Source: Sorangium cellulosum So0157-2 | GTDB lineage: Bacteria > Myxococcota_A > Polyangia > Polyangiales > Polyangiaceae | Reading direction: 5' to 3' | Length of the DNA: 64,000 nt | NCBI RefSeq assembly: GCF_000418325.1 | Contig: NC_021658.1 | Location: 11,298,001-11,362,000, forward strand | Shown: in pieces, positions 39,234 to 51,167 of the stretch | How the letters are laid out: every line of letters begins with the position of its first letter | How positions within the stretch are numbered: the first letter of the stretch is position 1 | Translations under genes and position numbers: made by a program | Notes under the pieces: generated by a model | What the model was told of the DNA's origin: nothing | Database searches by the model: none | Seen by the model: only the letters and a program-made list of their open reading frames with translations

Positions 39234-39271
39234 AGTCGTATCGCCTTCACCTTGAGTTCGAACACGAACAT
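39230..39271 (-). CDS. 13-codon leader peptide coupled to paralogue B
   Basis: AAGGAGGAAA directly precedes an ATG at 39271 whose frame reads MFVFELKVKAIRL. The stop codon TGA overlaps the ATG of the 39233 gene as ATGA. The downstream gene has no comparable ribosome site of its own, so ribosomes finishing the leader may restart on it. It could also be fortuitous. Confidence 0.45.
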   Translation of the reverse strand: MFVFELKVKAIRL

Positions 39272-39339
39272 TTTCCTCCTTCTCCGTCCCATCCCTGCCT
39301 CATAATTGACCTCGGAGCGTCCAGGGAAGCAGGGCAGGA

Positions 39340-40053
39340 TCAATTCATAAGCCTGGCGCCGAGGCCCTCGTAATTCTCACCTTCCTCAAACCGTTTGCGC
39401 ATCTCACCCTTGAATTTGTCGCAGAATATACCAGGCGGAAGATCAGTGAGCCCTTCTTCATAAAACTTTGCAGCTATCTGATTCACCAGATCGGAACTGA
39501 TGAGCGCTGCCCTCTCCGCCGAGATATCCCCCCAAGCCGCAGATCGCAATGGCATTCCGATGTGAACCGTGCACGCGTCGACGCCTCGGCCATTTCGTCT
39601 GAAGACCAACCCCGTCGTCGCTTCCTGCCAACCGCCTGCCACGGTACCGTCGTAGGCTACGATCGTAACAAAATGAAATATCGACGGTTCGAACACCGAG
39701 ATGTTGCAACCCATCTGCGGAGCGCCGCTCTCCTGGCAGGGATCTGGCGGGCTCGTCGGGCTAGCTGTCGGCCTCTCCGAGCTGTCGCTCGGGCTCTCCT
39801 CTTCGTCTTCGTCCTCGTCCTCCGTTTTGTTGCACTGGATCTTCTCCTTCCTGCCATCCTGAGGGTCCGCCCCGAAGTCCCCCGACGCGACGGAGGTGAT
39901 GACGGGAACGGGCGGACCGACGGGTCCGCCTGCACCTCCGCCCTTCTCCCACTCCTCGCGGGGATAGCAGTCCCCCACCGTCCAGTTGCACGCCGATAGC
40001 ACCCAGACGGCGACGACCACAATCACCAGCAAACATCTTTTATTCATGCTCAT
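39340..40053 (-). CDS. Lipoprotein of unknown function
   Basis: 237 residues from ATG 40053. The signal sequence (NKRCLLVIVVVAVWVLSAC) ends in a lipobox cysteine at residue 22. The mature protein has a Gly/Pro-rich start, a strongly acidic stretch (KTEDEDEDEEE, about residues 68-78) and a C-terminal domain (IFHFVTIVAYDGTVAGGW, VDACTVHIGMPLRS ... LINQIAAKFYEEGL-like helix) ending LGARLMN. Its ATG overlaps the stop of the preceding gene (ATGA), indicating translational coupling with the exported protein at 40050-40601. No family recognised. Confidence 0.75.
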   Translation of the reverse strand: MSMNKRCLLVIVVVAVWVLSACNWTVGDCYPREEWEKGGGAGGPVGPPVPVITSVASGDFGADPQDGRKEKIQCNKTEDEDEDEEESPSDSSERPTASPTSPPDPCQESGAPQMGCNISVFEPSIFHFVTIVAYDGTVAGGWQEATTGLVFRRNGRGVDACTVHIGMPLRSAAWGDISAERAALISSDLVNQIAAKFYEEGLTDLPPGIFCDKFKGEMRKRFEEGENYEGLGARLMN

Positions 40054-40601
40054 TTCACACCCCACCGAAGCACGGGACCGGCAACGACAAGCACCGACAA
40101 ATGACCTGGAAGCACGAGACTGCTCCCGCCGACCCAATCCACATTTGCGCTCACCGACACGCCGAGCGGTCCGGCAACGTACGCGCTCGTTTGCACGTGA
40201 CCGCCCACGGCCATCCCGGCGACGCGCCCACACATGGCCTTGCCGCACGCTGGCATGAAATAGATCGCAGCCGATGGCCCCCCGCTGAAATCGCCGTCCG
40301 CCCAGGCAACTCCGATGGCGACGGAGGCGTGATTGTAAACGCCGGCCCCGCCGATCTGGATCGGGGGCACGACGCTGCACAGGTCGTGAACCTTGAAGAG
40401 GACTTCCCTCGTGATGCGCCACGAGATCCCCGCATGCGGCCCGACCGCGAGGCGCGACGCTGTGCCGGCCTGGAGCCACCCGAGGCTCACACCGGCGCTC
40501 AGCTCGGACGCTTCTCCCTGCATCGGCACGCTACCGAGAACGAGGGCGAGGGCGAGGGCGAGCCCTGCCGCCGATGGGATCTGCCGGCCTGTCGTCCTCA
40601 T
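40050..40601 (-). CDS. Exported beta-rich protein of unknown function
   Basis: 183 residues from ATG 40601, with a signal peptide (about residues 1-32, LALALALVLGSVPMQGEAS). The mature part alternates short hydrophobic and Gly-rich stretches (LSAGVSLGWLQAG, AGVYNHASVAIGVAWADG, VAGMAVGGHVQTSAYV) and ends in LSVLVVAGPVLRWGVK. This pattern fits a small outer-membrane beta-barrel or a beta-sandwich exported protein; neither can be proved here. Its stop overlaps the start of the lipoprotein gene, so the pair is probably made together. Confidence 0.7.
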   Translation of the reverse strand: MRTTGRQIPSAAGLALALALVLGSVPMQGEASELSAGVSLGWLQAGTASRLAVGPHAGISWRITREVLFKVHDLCSVVPPIQIGGAGVYNHASVAIGVAWADGDFSGGPSAAIYFMPACGKAMCGRVAGMAVGGHVQTSAYVAGPLGVSVSANVDWVGGSSLVLPGHLSVLVVAGPVLRWGVK

Positions 40602-40657
40602 CGTCTCCGTCCCCCTCTTCCGAAACACGCGAGCAACGTGGCGACGCGGGCCATTCT

Positions 40658-41200
40658 TCAGATGACAGGATTCGGGGTCAAACGGAATCTAGGCGAGAAC
40701 ACCACCACGAACGTGGGTCGTACCGTCCAGAGCGTGCGCCGTCGCATAGCTGCCTGCGAGGCGCGAGCGCTCGTCGGCGTCGCTTCCTCGGGCTCCTCGT
40801 CTGCCTCTCGCTCTTCGCCGGCGTCCTCCTCTGCCTCCTCCGCCGCGCCGTTGACGACCCGCGACTGGAGCTTCGGATTGACATCCTCCAAGGCATTGCC
40901 GTGGAAGTAGTAACCGATCTTCCGCAGCTCCGCGTAGCGCCGGACCAGGAGCGTCCAGAGCCGGTCGCGCATCGCCTCGGCCTCGCCGCGCTGCTTCGCG
41001 GCGGGCCGGCGGGCGCCGTCGGGCGTGAGGTTGGCCAGCAGCCACTCGCTCGCTTCCCGCAGCAGCTCGAGCTCTTCCCAGGCGACGCAGGCGCCTTCCT
41101 CGGGTCTTCGTCGTTGGTCTTGGCTTTGGCCTCCTGAAGATGTGCCGGCCGCCGAGCGCGGCCGTGAAGCTCGGAGCCGGATGGCCACCGCCAGGCGCAA
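40658..41200 (-). CDS. Uncharacterised helical protein, probably truncated at the N-terminus
   Basis: The frame ends at 40658. The convincing part is helical and charged (EELELLREASEWLLANLTPD, AMRDRLWTLLVRRYAELRKI, GYYFHGNALEDVNPKLQSRV), followed by an acidic low-complexity region (AEEAEEDAGEEREADEEPEE) and a basic tail. The start is uncertain: a TTG at 41200 or a GTG at 41188 are possible. Further upstream the open frame enters the 43-bp repeat array, so the original 5' end may have been replaced. No family recognised. It is the first gene of the minus-strand run of unknown genes. Confidence 0.5.
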   Translation of the reverse strand: MRLAVAIRLRASRPRSAAGTSSGGQSQDQRRRPEEGACVAWEELELLREASEWLLANLTPDGARRPAAKQRGEAEAMRDRLWTLLVRRYAELRKIGYYFHGNALEDVNPKLQSRVVNGAAEEAEEDAGEEREADEEPEEATPTSARASQAAMRRRTLWTVRPTFVVVFSPRFRLTPNPVI

Positions 41201-41284
41201 GAAAGGAACGCGCGCGTCCTCGGCAGGAGGCCTCCGCACCTCTCGAACCAGGCGCGCAGGTTCGCCGGCCCCCCTTGCTGCGCG

Positions 41285-41482
41285 CTTCCGAGCGCACGTA
41301 GTGTCACTCCGGAGGCTCTCCTGTAAACGTCCGGGCACACGTAGTGTCACTCCGGAGGCTCTCCTGTCAACGTCCGGGCACACGTAGTGTCACTCCGGAG
41401 GCTCTCCTGTCAACGTCCGGGCACACGTAGTGTCACTCCGGAGGCTCTCCTCGACCCATCCGGACACTCGTCGTGTCACTCC
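41285..41482. repeat. 43-bp tandem repeat array (about 4.6 units)
   Basis: Units begin at 41285, 41328, 41371, 41414 and a degenerate partial at 41457. Two adjacent full units are identical or nearly so. Each unit contains GTGTCACTCCGGA and, later, TCCGGGCACAC, which can pair to form a hairpin. 43 is not a multiple of three, and the array lies between a truncated gene and the kinase 3' end, so it is non-coding. Degenerate copies occur at 26254-26318. Confidence 0.85.
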
Positions 41483-41603
41483 GCCGGGCCCGCTCCGCCG
41501 GGCCCGCTCCGCCGGGCCCGCTCCGCCGGGCCCGCTCCGCCGGGCCCGCTCCGCCGGGCCCGCTCCGCCGGGCCCGCTCCGCCGGGCCCGCTCCCCCCCC
41601 CCC
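41483..41603. repeat. Eight 14-bp tandem repeats followed by C11
   Basis: GCCGGGCCCGCTCC is repeated eight times without a mismatch (41483-41594), and the last copy runs into a stretch of 11 cytosines. Each unit contains the palindrome GGGCCC. Such a tract is hypervariable and hard to sequence. Confidence 0.85.
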
Positions 41604-41646
41604 AACTCGCCCGCCCCCGCTCGCCCCCGCTCGTCCCCGCCGCCCC

Positions 41647-45528
<3,882 letters not shown>

Positions 45529-45923
45529 GGCGAGAGTATCGGGGTGCGGACCTTCGCGGTCCAGGCGGCCGGCGCGCGCGTGGACCGCGATCCGTGGGCC
45601 CATCGCCCACGTCGATCGCGAGGATACCTATCCCGCGGCGCCGCTACGAGCCTCGACGGCCCCGGAGCGGCCGCCGGGCGCGCCGGCCCGTCGCCGCGCC
45701 GCTCGTCGCGTGGGAGCGGCTCCTTCACGGGAGCCGCCCGTCGTGGTGCGGGCGTGGTGGGCAGATGCCGGGGCGCGGCGGCGTCGCGCAGCGCTCCCCT
45801 CGCCTCCCCCGGTTCCCTCCCCCTCCGCGGACACCCTCGCTGGATCTCGCCAGCGTGCCTGTCGAGCGCGCGCGGGCCGGGCGCGGCGGCGCCGCGGGCC
45901 GCCTGCGCCGCCGCCGCGGGATC
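45529..45923. other. Intergenic region, nothing recognised
   Basis: Open frames on both strands here are Arg/Ala-rich artefacts of high GC. The region lies between the stop of the DUF2934 gene and the start of the kinase gene on the same strand, and presumably contains the kinase promoter. Confidence 0.4.
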
Positions 45924-46265
45924 TCAGCTGGCGAGGCGCTCGAACCGCGCGTCGACCTCTCGCTCGGCGTTCAGCCAGTCCTCAACGGGGTTGTTCCGGA
46001 AGCCGGCCCTCTCGGCATATCCATAGGCCACCTTGGCGATCAGCCGGTGCCGCTCCTCGCGCGACAGGCGCGGGGGCGGAGGCGCGGCCTTCGGGGCCTC
46101 GGCGCGCGCGCGCTCGGGCGCGGGCTGCACGGCCGGAGAGGGCATCTCGACGGCGGCGGGGGCGGAGACCGCGCTCGCCGGCTGCGTCGCGGCGGCCGGG
46201 GCAGCGAGCGGGCTCGGGACCTTCGTGGTCTTCGTGCGGGCCGGGGTCTTGCGCTTCGAGCTCAT
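45924..46265 (-). CDS. DUF2934-domain protein
   Basis: 113 residues from ATG 46265, with AAAGGAGAG upstream. A basic Lys/Arg/Thr start and an Ala/Pro linker (about residues 1-65) lead to a DUF2934 domain (HRLIAKVAYGYAERAG ... NPVEDWLNAEREVD, about 72-108). DUF2934 is a short helical domain found in many soil bacteria; its function is not established. The basic tail might bind nucleic acid, but that is speculation. It is upstream of, and on the same strand as, the large kinase gene. Confidence 0.8.
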   Translation of the reverse strand: MSSKRKTPARTKTTKVPSPLAAPAAATQPASAVSAPAAVEMPSPAVQPAPERARAEAPKAAPPPPRLSREERHRLIAKVAYGYAERAGFRNNPVEDWLNAEREVDARFERLAS

Positions 46266-46731
46266 CTCGTCGTCTCTCCTTTCGGGTACACGTCGGGTAC
46301 ACGGGTCGACTAACCCAGGTCCGCGCGTACGCACAAATTTTGAGCACGTAGTTTTTTGTCGCCGGTCGCCCCCCCTTGGGATCTCCCTTCCCACACGACC
46401 TTGATTCGCGGTAGAGTGGTTGTCGCTGTCCGGGTGACACCATCCGGCATCTTCTATCAGTCGCCGTCCTTACGTTGATCATTGTGGCCGGTCGCCCGCG
46501 AGGGTCCGTCGGTGGCCGGCCGTCCGCCATCGTCCGTCGTCGTTCCCGGTGGCTCATCCCTGGCCACCGCCTGCGCTGAGGACAGCGCGGTCACGTAGAC
46601 AACGGCAGACGCGCCGCCCGGCGTCTGCCCGCGGATTGCCACGAGTCGCTCACGAATCGAGGAGATGCGATGTCGAAGCAAGCGCAGCCCCTTCCCGGCG
46701 CACGGAACACCTCTGCTCCTGCGGTGGCGGG
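46266..46731. other. Divergent intergenic region with an 11-bp tandem repeat
   Basis: Separates the DUF2934 gene (minus) from the AAA/Fis gene (plus). It holds an 11-bp tandem repeat at 46282-46303 and a locally AT-rich patch near 46330-46360 that could be part of a minus-strand promoter. No gene is supported. Confidence 0.4.
46282..46303. repeat. 11-bp tandem repeat in the DUF2934 leader
   Basis: TCGGGTACACG occurs twice in succession, 17 bases upstream of the DUF2934 start codon and beside its ribosome site. It could be a regulator site placed over the leader. Confidence 0.55.
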
Positions 46732-47772
46732 ATGACGCGCGTCGTGTGGATCGAGGACGAGAGCGAGGTGCGCGTCGTCGGCGCCTCGGAGCGCTGGGCG
46801 CGCGCGATGGAGCGGCTGCGCGAGCTCTCGGAGCACGAGCGCGCGCCGCTGCTCATCGCCGGCGAGCCGGGCACGGGCAAGGAGCTCTGCGCGCGGCTGC
46901 TCCACGCGGCGAGCCCGCGCGCGGGCGGGCCGTTCGTGGCGGTGAGCGCGGCGCGCCTCCCGGCCGAGCGCCTGCGGGAGGAGCTCTTCGGCGTGGAGGC
47001 GGCGGCGGACGGGCGGCAGGCGGCGCGCCCCGGGCTGCTCGAGCTCGCCGAGGGGGGCACGCTGTTCCTCGACGAGATCGGCGCGCTCCCGCTCGAGCTC
47101 CAGCCGCCGCTCGTCGGCGTGCTCGACGGCGAGCCGTTCCGCCGGATCGGCGGCGGGCAGGCGCTGGTCGCGGACGTGCGCGTCATCGCCGCCACGGCCC
47201 GCGATCTGGGCGCGCGCGTGCTGGAGGGCTCGTTCCACGAGGGTCTCCAGAAGCGCGTCGGCGCGCTCGGGCTCTCGCTCCCGCCGCTGCGCGAGCGCGA
47301 CGGCGACGTGCGCCGGCTGGCCGAGCATTTCCTGGAGCGCCAGAGCGCCGCGGCGGGGCTCTCGAGGGGCGGGATCACCCCGCGCGCCCTCGCGCAGCTC
47401 GAGGCGTACCTCTGGCCGGGGAACGTCCGCGAGCTCCGGAGCGTGGTCGAGCGCGCGTCCCTCCTCGCCCGCGGCGCGCCGCTCGATCTCGAGCACCTGC
47501 CGCCCGAGATCGCCGCGGCGCCGCCGCGGCCGGCCGCCGCGAAGCCGCGGTCGGGCCCGCCGGGCGCGCTGCGTCCGTCGCCGCCGGCGCGGGGGAGCGC
47601 GTCGCTCGGGGAGGCCGTGCGCCGGCACATCCTCGCGGTCTACGCCGCGCAGGGCGGCAACGTGACCCGCACGGCGAGCGCGCTCGGGATCACGCGGGTC
47701 TCGCTCCGCCGTCACCTGCGCCAGTACCTCGCCGCGGACGCGCGCGACAAGGAGCCGCTCAGCAGCCGTTAG
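46732..47772 (+). CDS. NtrC-like AAA/Fis-type regulator lacking the GAFTGA loop
   Basis: 346 residues from ATG 46732. A short N-terminus without a receiver or FHA domain precedes an AAA domain with Walker A (GEPGTGKE, residues 44-51), Walker B (GGTLFLDEIG), sensor-like motifs (VRVIAATARDL) and WPGNVRELRSVVERA. A Fis-type helix-turn-helix forms the C-terminus (GGNVTRTASALGITRVSLRRH). Between ELFGVE and LLELAEGGTLFLDE the expected GHxxGAFTGA loop, which contacts sigma-54, is replaced by AAADGRQAARPG. Proteins of this kind act on sigma-70 promoters (TyrR-like) or as enhancer-independent regulators. Target genes are unknown; the P450 lies 169 bases downstream. Confidence 0.85.
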   Translation: MTRVVWIEDESEVRVVGASERWARAMERLRELSEHERAPLLIAGEPGTGKELCARLLHAASPRAGGPFVAVSAARLPAERLREELFGVEAAADGRQAARPGLLELAEGGTLFLDEIGALPLELQPPLVGVLDGEPFRRIGGGQALVADVRVIAATARDLGARVLEGSFHEGLQKRVGALGLSLPPLRERDGDVRRLAEHFLERQSAAAGLSRGGITPRALAQLEAYLWPGNVRELRSVVERASLLARGAPLDLEHLPPEIAAAPPRPAAAKPRSGPPGALRPSPPARGSASLGEAVRRHILAVYAAQGGNVTRTASALGITRVSLRRHLRQYLAADARDKEPLSSR

Positions 47773-47941
47773 CGCCGCGCCGCGCGCTTCGCCTCCTCCT
47801 GGAAAATTGGCGCTGGCTCAGCAGCCTCTCGATGCGGGGAGGGGCAGCCTGCTTCGTCCCGGACGCCCGCGCATTGACGTTGTCCGCGCGCTCGCGGACC
47901 ATGTCGCGCTTCGTCGAATTGCCCGACACGAGGGAGGCTGC

Positions 47942-49123
47942 ATGAGCCATCGCCTGAATCTGCTCTCTCCGGAGCTGCGCGCGAATCCGTATCCTTTTTA
48001 TGCGGAGCTGCGCCGCTCCGCTCCGGTGTGCCAGGTCGAGCCCGGGGGTCTGTGGGCGCTCAGCCGCTACGACGATGTCGCCTTCGCCCTCAAGAACACC
48101 GAGCTGTTCTCGGCGCAGGGCGGCCGGGTCGCGGTGCTCCCGCCCTGGCTCGATCGCAATCCGATGGCCGACGCGCTGCTGCTCATGGATCCGCCGGAGC
48201 ACACGAGGACCCGGGCCCTCGTGAGCCGCGCCTTCAGCACGCGCGTGATCCCGCGGATCGAGCCCGTGCTGCGCGCGGTGACCCGGGAGTTCGTCGAGCG
48301 GCTGACCCCCGGGCGCGAGCTCGACTTCGACGCCGAGCTCGCGATGCCCATCCCGGCGGCGGCCATCGCCGATCTCCTCGGCCTCGACCCGGCGCTGCGC
48401 GCCCATTTCCAGCGCTGGACCGCGGACTTCGTCGCCACCGCCGCGGCCACGCCGGAGATGAGGCCGGGCATCCGCGCCACCATCGTCGAGCTCGAGCGGT
48501 ACCTCCTGGAGGTCATCGCGGCGCGGCGCGCCGCCCCGCGGGACGATCTCGTGAGCGACCTCCTCGCGGCCCGGCTCGACGGCGTCGCGCTCACCGAGCA
48601 CGAGCTCGTGAGCTTCCTCTTCGTGCTGCTGGCCGCCGGGTTCGAGTCGACGACCCACCTGCTCAACGCCGCGCTGGTGCTCCTCATGGATCACCCCGAG
48701 GTGTACGCGCGGATCCGCGCGGACCGGGCGCTGATCCCGGCCTTCCTCGAGGAGGCGCTGCGGTTCGAGCCGCCGGCCCAGATCGCTTTGCGGCAGGCGA
48801 AGGCCGATGTCGAGATCCGGGGCGTCACGGTGCCGGCGGGCGCGTTCGTGGCGGCGCTCATCGGCTCGGCCAACCGCGACGAGCGGGTCTTCCCGGACCC
48901 GGACCGGTTCGATATCGACCGCGAGCGCCAGGTGGGGCTGTCGTTCGGCCACGGCGTCCACTTCTGCATCGGCGCGGCGCTCGCGCGCGCCGAGGCGAAG
49001 ATCGGGCTCGAGGTGCTGGCCTCCCTCCCGGGGCGGTTCGAGCGGGCAGGGAGGGCGCCGGAGTGGAACCTCTCCCTGTTGATGCGAGGGCTGAAGGCGT
49101 GCTGGGTCCGGTACGTGCTTTGA
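47942..49123 (+). CDS. Cytochrome P450
   Basis: 393 residues from ATG 47942, preceded by GGGAGG. Bacterial class-I P450 features are all present: the I-helix AAGFESTTH (about residue 237), the ExxR motif EEALRFEPP (about 275), PDPDRFD and the haem-binding FGHGVHFCIGAALAR with the axial cysteine at residue 342. The threonine that follows the I-helix acid in most relatives is a serine here. P450s insert oxygen into fatty acids, terpenes, polyketides or xenobiotics; substrate is unknown. No ferredoxin or reductase gene is adjacent, so electrons must come from elsewhere in the genome. Confidence 0.95.
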   Translation: MSHRLNLLSPELRANPYPFYAELRRSAPVCQVEPGGLWALSRYDDVAFALKNTELFSAQGGRVAVLPPWLDRNPMADALLLMDPPEHTRTRALVSRAFSTRVIPRIEPVLRAVTREFVERLTPGRELDFDAELAMPIPAAAIADLLGLDPALRAHFQRWTADFVATAAATPEMRPGIRATIVELERYLLEVIAARRAAPRDDLVSDLLAARLDGVALTEHELVSFLFVLLAAGFESTTHLLNAALVLLMDHPEVYARIRADRALIPAFLEEALRFEPPAQIALRQAKADVEIRGVTVPAGAFVAALIGSANRDERVFPDPDRFDIDRERQVGLSFGHGVHFCIGAALARAEAKIGLEVLASLPGRFERAGRAPEWNLSLLMRGLKACWVRYVL

Positions 49124-49820
49124 ACCGCGCCCGGCGGTGCCCGGCGGGGTGGTAGCCTACAAGCGAGCGGCAGAGTTCGACGGCGGCTCGAGCCGAGCGG
49201 CCCGCGAAAAATAACCATGAGACCAAACCCGGTGTGGGGGGTGTAAACCACATTGTCTCCGGGCGGCTCCGCTATCGCATCCACGGGCTCGGCGCTCGAG
49301 AGATGCTGCTCGATCCGGAGCGCCCTGGGCTCGTGGGACCCGAGGAGATGCATCAGGCCGCCCCCGACGGTCCGATGCGCTTCTTCGCGGAGTTTCGTCG
49401 CAAAGCCGGACAAAGCGGGACAAAACCGGATAACCCGTTTCAGGATCGAACCCACGCACACAACGTGACTGTAGCTTGCACGGCGCTGCATGACGGCGCT
49501 GTAGAGGGCGCTCGGGTGCGAGCGATCGGTACAAAGAAAAGACTCTTGACTTTCCCCCCCCGTATGGATGAATATCCTAATCATCCTTGGCGGTCCGGAC
49601 CGTTCTGGGCCGGGCGGCGCAGTCGGTTGCAGGATCGCCGAGGGCTGACTCCGAGTGATGCTACTTGCCGGGGTCGCTTGCTTTTTGCTGTTCGTCCGAG
49701 TCGTCCTTGCTTTCTCGGAGTGATGCCCCGCCCTATCGCACGGGGTGCTCGGATGTGAGCAGCTGTCCGACAGACATCGTGATTGCCAGGCATGTGGTCG
49801 GCGCAGGCCCGCGGGAGCAT

Positions 49821-49840
49821 TCGTGATCATCGGATCACGA
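49821..49840. promoter_or_regulatory. Perfect inverted repeat, 8-bp arms
   Basis: TCGTGATC and GATCACGA flank a four-base spacer. It stands 17 bases before the operator-like site and 127 bases before the xylanase start. It could be a regulator site or a hairpin at the end of an upstream transcript. Confidence 0.55.
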
Positions 49841-49857
49841 GCACGCGGGCTGGAAAA

Positions 49858-49871
49858 TGTTAACGCTAACC
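49858..49871. promoter_or_regulatory. LacI-family operator-like site upstream of xylanase
   Basis: TGTTAACGCTAACC is a near-palindrome centred on CG. It closely matches xylan-utilisation boxes of LacI-family regulators, such as the TGGTAGCGCTAACA box described for Xanthomonas XylR. It is 97 bases upstream of the xylanase ATG. No LacI gene is in the window. Confidence 0.55.
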
Positions 49872-49967
49872 AATGAATCGGTGGGCTCGCGGGCGTCCAG
49901 GTGGTTCACAAATCCATCTCGATCAGAAGACCGCGGCTCGACCGGTTCGATCATGGAGAGATCTTAA

Positions 49968-51167
49968 ATGCGCATCGCTACCTTACTTGGCTACTTATCC
50001 GCTACGGTCGCCTGCGGCCTGCTGGCGTGCAGCGTTGAGCAGATCGCGGACGACGAGGACGCCGCGCTCCTGGAATCCGCGGTGGAGAGCTCGGACCGCT
50101 CGGTGTCGGCGACCCTCGCCATCCAGTCGGATTGGGGGAACGGCTACTGCGCGAGCGTGAAGGTGACGAACAACACCCGCACCAACCCGGGGCTCACCGG
50201 CTGGAGCGTGGTGGTCGGGCTCAACGGCTCGACGACGAACAACGTGTGGAACGCGAACGCCTCGGGATCGGGCGGGCAGTTCACCGCCACGAACGTGGGC
50301 CATAACGGATCGGTGGCCCAGGGCAAGTCGACGGAGTTCGGCTTCTGCGCGAACGGCACCGGGCGGCCTTCGGTCGTCTCGGTCACCGGCAACGGCGGCA
50401 CGATCAGCGGCGGCACGACCACGTCCTCCTCGTCGAGCAGCAGCGTGAGCTCGACCACGAGCTCCTCGTCGACCTCCTCGTCGACCACCGGCGGGGGCGG
50501 CGCGGGCGGCTCCGGCGGCGCGGGCGGCGGCGGCGGCGCGGGCGGCGGCGGCGGCGCGGGCGGCGGCGGCAGCACGTGCACGGCTGCCAACAGCCAGTAC
50601 TGCTCCAATCAAACTGGCACCCATTGCGGCTACACCTTCGAATATTGGAAGGACAACGGGACCGGCTGCCTGACCAACACGGCGGACGGCTTCAACGTCA
50701 CTTGGAGCAACATCAACAATCTACTCGGCCGTAAGGGCATCAGGCCCGGCACGAAGAACACGGTCGTCAACTACACCGCCGACTACCGGCCGAACGGCAA
50801 CTCGTACATGGGTGTCTATGGGTGGACGAAGGGCCCGCTCATCGAGTACTACATCGTCGACAGCTGGGGCAACTGGCGTCCGCCGGGCGGCGAGGGGTTC
50901 ATGGGCACCGTCACCAGCGACGGCGGCACCTATGACATCTACCGGACCCAGCGCGTCAATCAGCCGTCCATCGAGGGCAACACGACGTTCTATCAGTACT
51001 GGAGCGTCCGCAAGGACAAGCGCTCGAGCGGGACCATCACCGTCGCCAACCACTTCAACGCATGGGCGAGCAAGGGGATGAACCTGGGGAGCCTGTACGA
51101 GGTCTCGATGCTCGTCGAAGGATATCAGAGCAGCGGCTCTGCGAACGTGCAGTTCTCCATGCGATGA
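49968..51167 (+). CDS. GH11 endo-1,4-beta-xylanase lipoprotein with CBM2
   Basis: 399 residues from ATG 49968 (GGAGAG upstream). The signal peptide ends at a lipobox cysteine (Cys21, CGLLAC). A cellulose/xylan-binding CBM2 follows (about 45-145; [29 protein letters not shown]), then a Ser/Thr/Gly linker (about 148-205) and the GH11 jelly-roll domain (about 206-399). The catalytic pair is visible: nucleophile Glu293 ([11 protein letters not shown]) and acid/base Glu384 (VEGYQSSG), with the family motif [15 protein letters not shown]. It cleaves internal bonds of xylan at the cell surface or outside. It faces the second GH11 gene, which lies convergent 577 bases away, and the catalytic domains are close homologues. 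Confidence 0.96.
   Translation: MRIATLLGYLSATVACGLLACSVEQIADDEDAALLESAVESSDRSVSATLAIQSDWGNGYCASVKVTNNTRTNPGLTGWSVVVGLNGSTTNNVWNANASGSGGQFTATNVGHNGSVAQGKSTEFGFCANGTGRPSVVSVTGNGGTISGGTTTSSSSSSSVSSTTSSSSTSSSTTGGGGAGGSGGAGGGGGAGGGGGAGGGGSTCTAANSQYCSNQTGTHCGYTFEYWKDNGTGCLTNTADGFNVTWSNINNLLGRKGIRPGTKNTVVNYTADYRPNGNSYMGVYGWTKGPLIEYYIVDSWGNWRPPGGEGFMGTVTSDGGTYDIYRTQRVNQPSIEGNTTFYQYWSVRKDKRSSGTITVANHFNAWASKGMNLGSLYEVSMLVEGYQSSGSANVQFSMR

Larger units (their letters stand above)
49124..49967. other. Long intergenic region upstream of the xylanase
   Basis: No open frame here is convincing. It carries an 8-bp-arm inverted repeat (49821-49840), a LacI-type operator-like site (49858-49871), and a weak promoter-like pair (TTGACT at 49546 and TGAATA about 17 bases later). 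The size and content suggest regulatory DNA for the xylanase gene; the first half shows nothing recognisable. Confidence 0.5.

Noticed and set aside
41285-41603. CRISPR array
   Set aside because: Units are directly tandem with no unique spacers and no cas genes nearby.
49234-49758. 174-codon plus-strand frame upstream of the xylanase
   Set aside because: No ribosome site, no GC bias at third positions and no recognisable motif; treated as regulatory DNA.
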